Assembly (NCBI GenBank): GCA_020216745.1
Contig: JAIWNQ010000098.1
Location: forward strand, 1-10,000
From: Candidatus Hydrogenedens sp.
GTDB taxonomy: Bacteria; Hydrogenedentota; Hydrogenedentia; Hydrogenedentales; Hydrogenedentaceae
Length of the DNA: 10,000 nucleotides
Reading direction: 5' to 3'
Below the pieces are notes generated by a model that had not been told where the DNA came from, searched no databases, and worked only from the letters and a program-made list of their open reading frames with translations. The number at the start of each line of letters is the position of its first letter. Position 1 is the first letter of the stretch. The translations under genes were made by a program, and so were the position numbers. This document shows, piece by piece, positions 7,964-10,000 of this stretch.

Positions 7964-8209
7964 GTGGAGATAATGGAAATAGCAAAGATATCAGCAGAGG
8001 AAGAGAGCGCTTACAGATACCTGCAAGCACTCAGACTGCTCAAAACGTACCCGCATTGTCCATACTACCAATTCAAACGAACAGGTTGGACAAAAAGATA
8101 CATATACAAGTGCAACTCCTGCGGTTACAAATGGTCACCAAGAAAAAGTAGCATTTCAGAGAATACCCGAATTCAGTATAACCTTAGAAAAGATGATTTT
8201 ATGAGTTAA
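7964..8209 (+). pseudogene. IS1595-type transposase, N-terminal zinc-ribbon relic
   Basis: An 81-codon frame from GTG 7964 (a second in-frame ATG lies at 7973). AKISAEEESAYRYLQALRLLKTYPHCPYY resembles the start of IS1595-group transposases (EEEARRYLEELRWPDGPVCPHC-like). It is followed by GWTKRYIYKCNSCGYKWSPRKSSISENTRI, the second half of the zinc ribbon and the 'RKGTIFEGTRIP'-like linker. The first Cys pair is broken: CPYY replaces CPxC, so the ribbon keeps only three zinc ligands. The DDE-type catalytic domain is missing entirely; the family likeness ends near 8185 and the frame closes at 8209. An AGAAGAGAAG purine run precedes the GTG. It could still be translated as a small protein, but the lost Cys and missing catalytic domain argue for a dead fragment. 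Confidence 0.72.
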
Positions 8210-8275
8210 TCTTAACCTCAATCCTATTACTGGATTCAAATAGATAATTACCAAATTTTGTATCATAATATATAA

Positions 8276-8434
8276 GCGGTAATATTATTGCCGACGTTAG
8301 CAAAAGCACGGGAGGCTGAGAGACGGTCGAGCTGTAAGAACAATCTAAAACAGATGGGATTGGTATTTAATATGTATGCAAATGTTGAATTTGAAAGAAG
8401 TATGGGCATTGGGTTTAGAATTGGATTATCATAA
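8276..8434 (+). pseudogene. Prepilin-like/DUF1559-type protein fragment lacking both ends
   Basis: A frame from 8276, straight after an in-frame stop, reads [20 protein letters not shown], then [16 protein letters not shown]. This is the well-known segment just after the N-terminal methylation helix of type II secretion/pseudopilin-like proteins ([35 protein letters not shown]). The GFTLIELLVVIAII part that should precede it is absent, there is no start codon, and the likeness stops after MYAN. The frame then runs through unrelated sequence to TAA 8432-8434, so head and body are both lost. Intact members are usually some 200-300 residues. They are abundant in Planctomycetes, Lentisphaerae and Hydrogenedentota, which helps place the organism. 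Recognition is firm although only about 36 residues remain. Confidence 0.8.
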
Positions 8435-8448
8435 TAGGGAGAACAGTT

Positions 8449-9363
8449 ATGAGAAACATATGTTTAAAGAGAAAATGTCTTTTGTTTTGGTTTTGTTTTC
8501 TGATTGTATCATGTATTTACGCAGATTATTTTGAGCCATCAGCAAATGTGCCAGGTGAATTTGGGGTGAATACAGGATACCTGAAAGGATTATTTCGACC
8601 TGAAGGCAAATCCATAGGTTTTGTTCCTTTACAGATGATATCCCCAGAAATAGAACTGGCAAAGAAGGATTTGCCAGGACTGTTGAATTTTTATCGGGTG
8701 TTTAAGACAAATTATAGATTTGGTGATAGTATGCGTAGTGTGCCGAGTAAAGCGGAAAAGATAGATAGTAAAACTGTAAAAGTATTTTGGGATTCAGATT
8801 CAGGACATCCATTTACCATCACTGCAATATACCGATGGATTGATTTTCAAACCTTAGATCTGCATATCACGGTTCAGGCGAAAGAATTACTTCCTGACTT
8901 CGAGATATTTTTGTCGTCATATCTTAGTGAACGTTTTCCCGAATCATTTGTATATGCAAAGTCGGATAAGGGGGAGAATATATTTATATCAGCGCCTCCA
9001 TCAGAAGGTGTATGGCAGGCATTCCCGAGGGATGAAAAGGCGGTGCAACTCATTCAAGATGGCCGTTGGAAATTTCACCCGAGTCCAGTGGACTGGGCAA
9101 TCCGTCCATGTTTTAGCAAGCCTATTATTTACCGTGTGGACAAAGAGACCAGGATAACTGTAGTGCACATGGCTAAAACAGAGGATTGTTTTGCAGTGAT
9201 GACACCGAATGTGGGAGAAGGCCACTTATCAATGTATTTTTCATTGTTCGGGAAGACGTTACAAGCGGAAGAATCAGCAAGCACAGTAGTTCGTATGATT
9301 ATAGCACCATTAACGGAACGTCAAATTTTAGAAGCCTACCAGAAGTTTATAAATCCAAAGTAA
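8449..9363 (+). CDS. Exported protein of unknown family, beta-rich, possible lipoprotein
   Basis: 304 residues. The start is fixed by AGGGAG (8436-8441), 7 bases before the ATG. The N-terminus is an export signal: MRNICLKRKC, then a hydrophobic LLFWFCFLIV. It contains a lipobox-like IVSC (Cys22), so it may be lipid-anchored; signal peptidase I cleavage after IYA (Ala25) is the alternative. The remainder alternates short beta-type strands (KTVKVFWDS, FTITAIYRWIDFQTLDLHITVQA, DFEIFLSSYL, TRITVVHMAKTEDCFAVMTPN, HLSMYFSLFG) with few helices before the C-terminal TERQILEAYQKFI. The pattern suggests a beta-sandwich, perhaps a carbohydrate-related fold such as the mutarotase-like 'supersandwich', but I recognise no catalytic motif and do not assign a family. 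Its start lies 15 bases after the prepilin relic stop. Downstream it converges with the lipid kinase gene, 152 bp away. Confidence 0.75.
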   Translation: MRNICLKRKCLLFWFCFLIVSCIYADYFEPSANVPGEFGVNTGYLKGLFRPEGKSIGFVPLQMISPEIELAKKDLPGLLNFYRVFKTNYRFGDSMRSVPSKAEKIDSKTVKVFWDSDSGHPFTITAIYRWIDFQTLDLHITVQAKELLPDFEIFLSSYLSERFPESFVYAKSDKGENIFISAPPSEGVWQAFPRDEKAVQLIQDGRWKFHPSPVDWAIRPCFSKPIIYRVDKETRITVVHMAKTEDCFAVMTPNVGEGHLSMYFSLFGKTLQAEESASTVVRMIIAPLTERQILEAYQKFINPK

Positions 9364-9515
9364 GAAAAGAATAAATTGGAAAAATAGGTTTGTAAATTTT
9401 TAATTCCATTCTTTATTGTCCTATTTGTCTTTTTCACCCTCTTTGTTCTGCCTCATCAGCGAAATAACTGTGTTACTATTTGTGATGTTTTGTGCACGGA
9501 TTTCTGTTGTTATTC

Positions 9516-10000
9516 CTATTCCATATCGGATTCTTTTTTAACTGCAGTACGAACATAAATTGCTTCAGGAAGAATTTCAAATGTTGCAGGGAGATAGCCA
9601 GGGACTTCCCCATCCATATCCAGCAAAACTTCACCAGCGGTATGTGCAGGGAGTGCAATAACTTTTTGTGCTTTGAAAATCTTTATCTTGGGATGTGTAA
9701 GATGGGTCCCCTGATAAACTTTTTTAACATTCATAAGCAGTTCCATCGTGGAGATTCCAGGAATAATAACAATATCAAACCAGCCATCGTTGATTTCCGA
9801 ATTGGGTGAGATATACATTCCACTACCAAAATATTTACCATTACATACTGTAACTGTTTTAATATCAATTACCTCATCAAATTGATTATCGATTTTCAGG
9901 CGGACTTTTTTATTGCGGTAGGTTATTAATGCCTGCAACATTCCGAGGAAGAAAGCGATTTTACCGCTTCTTTGTTTTAACCAGACATATTGATTAACAG
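9516..10000 (-). CDS. YegS/BmrU-type lipid (diacylglycerol) kinase, C-terminal part
   Basis: This is the C-terminal domain of the DagK_cat/YegS-like lipid kinase family, which phosphorylates diacylglycerol or related lipids with ATP at the membrane. Visible family features are VTVCNGKYFGSGMYISPNSEINDGWFDIVII (the N-x-x-x-x-G-x-x-xxPxAxxDDGxxD-type block, here with IND for the usual DDG), VYQGTHLTHPKIKIFKAQKV, and the end block VLLDMDGEVPGYLPATFEILPEAIYV. An ATG at 9941 is not the start: the frame stays open beyond it to the window edge (VNQYVWLKQRSGKIAFFLG precedes it) and fits the family's middle section. The catalytic N-terminal GGDGT domain therefore lies outside the window. The gene ends at TAG (9516-9518, minus strand) and converges with the exported-protein gene. 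Confidence 0.9.
   Translation of the reverse strand, partial: VNQYVWLKQRSGKIAFFLGMLQALITYRNKKVRLKIDNQFDEVIDIKTVTVCNGKYFGSGMYISPNSEINDGWFDIVIIPGISTMELLMNVKKVYQGTHLTHPKIKIFKAQKVIALPAHTAGEVLLDMDGEVPGYLPATFEILPEAIYVRTAVKKESDME

Noticed and set aside
1893..9363. A coordinated polysaccharide-utilisation operon
   Set aside because: The genes are separated by 600-bp gaps filled with relics, and no SusCD-like, transporter or regulator gene is present.
9382..9426. AAATAGG/CCTATTT inverted pair followed by a T-rich run, as a terminator after the exported-protein gene
   Set aside because: The stem is only 7 bp and AT-rich, with a loop of about 31 bases, so it is not a credible rho-independent terminator.
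9492..9809. Plus-strand frame opposite the lipid kinase
   Set aside because: It is a shadow of a clearly conserved minus-strand kinase domain and has no family resemblance.

Overview
The window is AT-rich bacterial chromosome, by eye. It has long intergenic stretches, several secreted carbohydrate-active-type proteins, and a fragment of a prepilin-like protein of the 'LLPxLAKAREAxRRxxCxNNLKQMG' type. That fragment type is heavily amplified in Planctomycetes/Lentisphaerae and Candidatus Hydrogenedentota. I infer a member of that broad group, perhaps Hydrogenedentota, but nothing in the window fixes the taxonomy. No rRNA, tRNA or CRISPR array is visible.

Layout. The left edge cuts a C45-family Ntn-hydrolase (plus strand, reading through base 1 and ending at 962). 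A gap of about 900 bp follows and contains a decayed minus-strand transposase relic, probably IS481-like. Next is a 595-residue membrane-anchored or exported protein resembling (alpha/alpha)-toroid polysaccharide-lyase-like proteins (1893-3680). A broken and 3'-truncated RhuM-family gene (3906-4312) runs directly into a 1177-residue exported protein with an N-terminal NPCBM carbohydrate-binding domain and a C-terminal six-hairpin glycosidase-like region (4317-7850). After it come an IS1595-type transposase N-terminal relic (7964-8209) and a prepilin/DUF1559-like fragment without its head or tail (8276-8434). An exported protein of unknown family follows at once (8449-9363). The right edge holds the C-terminal part of a convergent YegS/BmrU-type lipid (diacylglycerol) kinase (minus strand, 9516 to beyond 10000).

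How it fits together. The three large exported proteins suggest a carbohydrate-handling neighbourhood, but they do not form an operon: each has its own ribosome binding site and is separated from the next by several hundred bases. Four dead gene fragments in under 7.5 kb, two of them ending within 15 bases of the next start codon, point to a high-turnover accessory region where new genes were joined onto old ones. I found no convincing new defence or mobile system. The least explained items are the two large secreted proteins and the relic-gene junctions.
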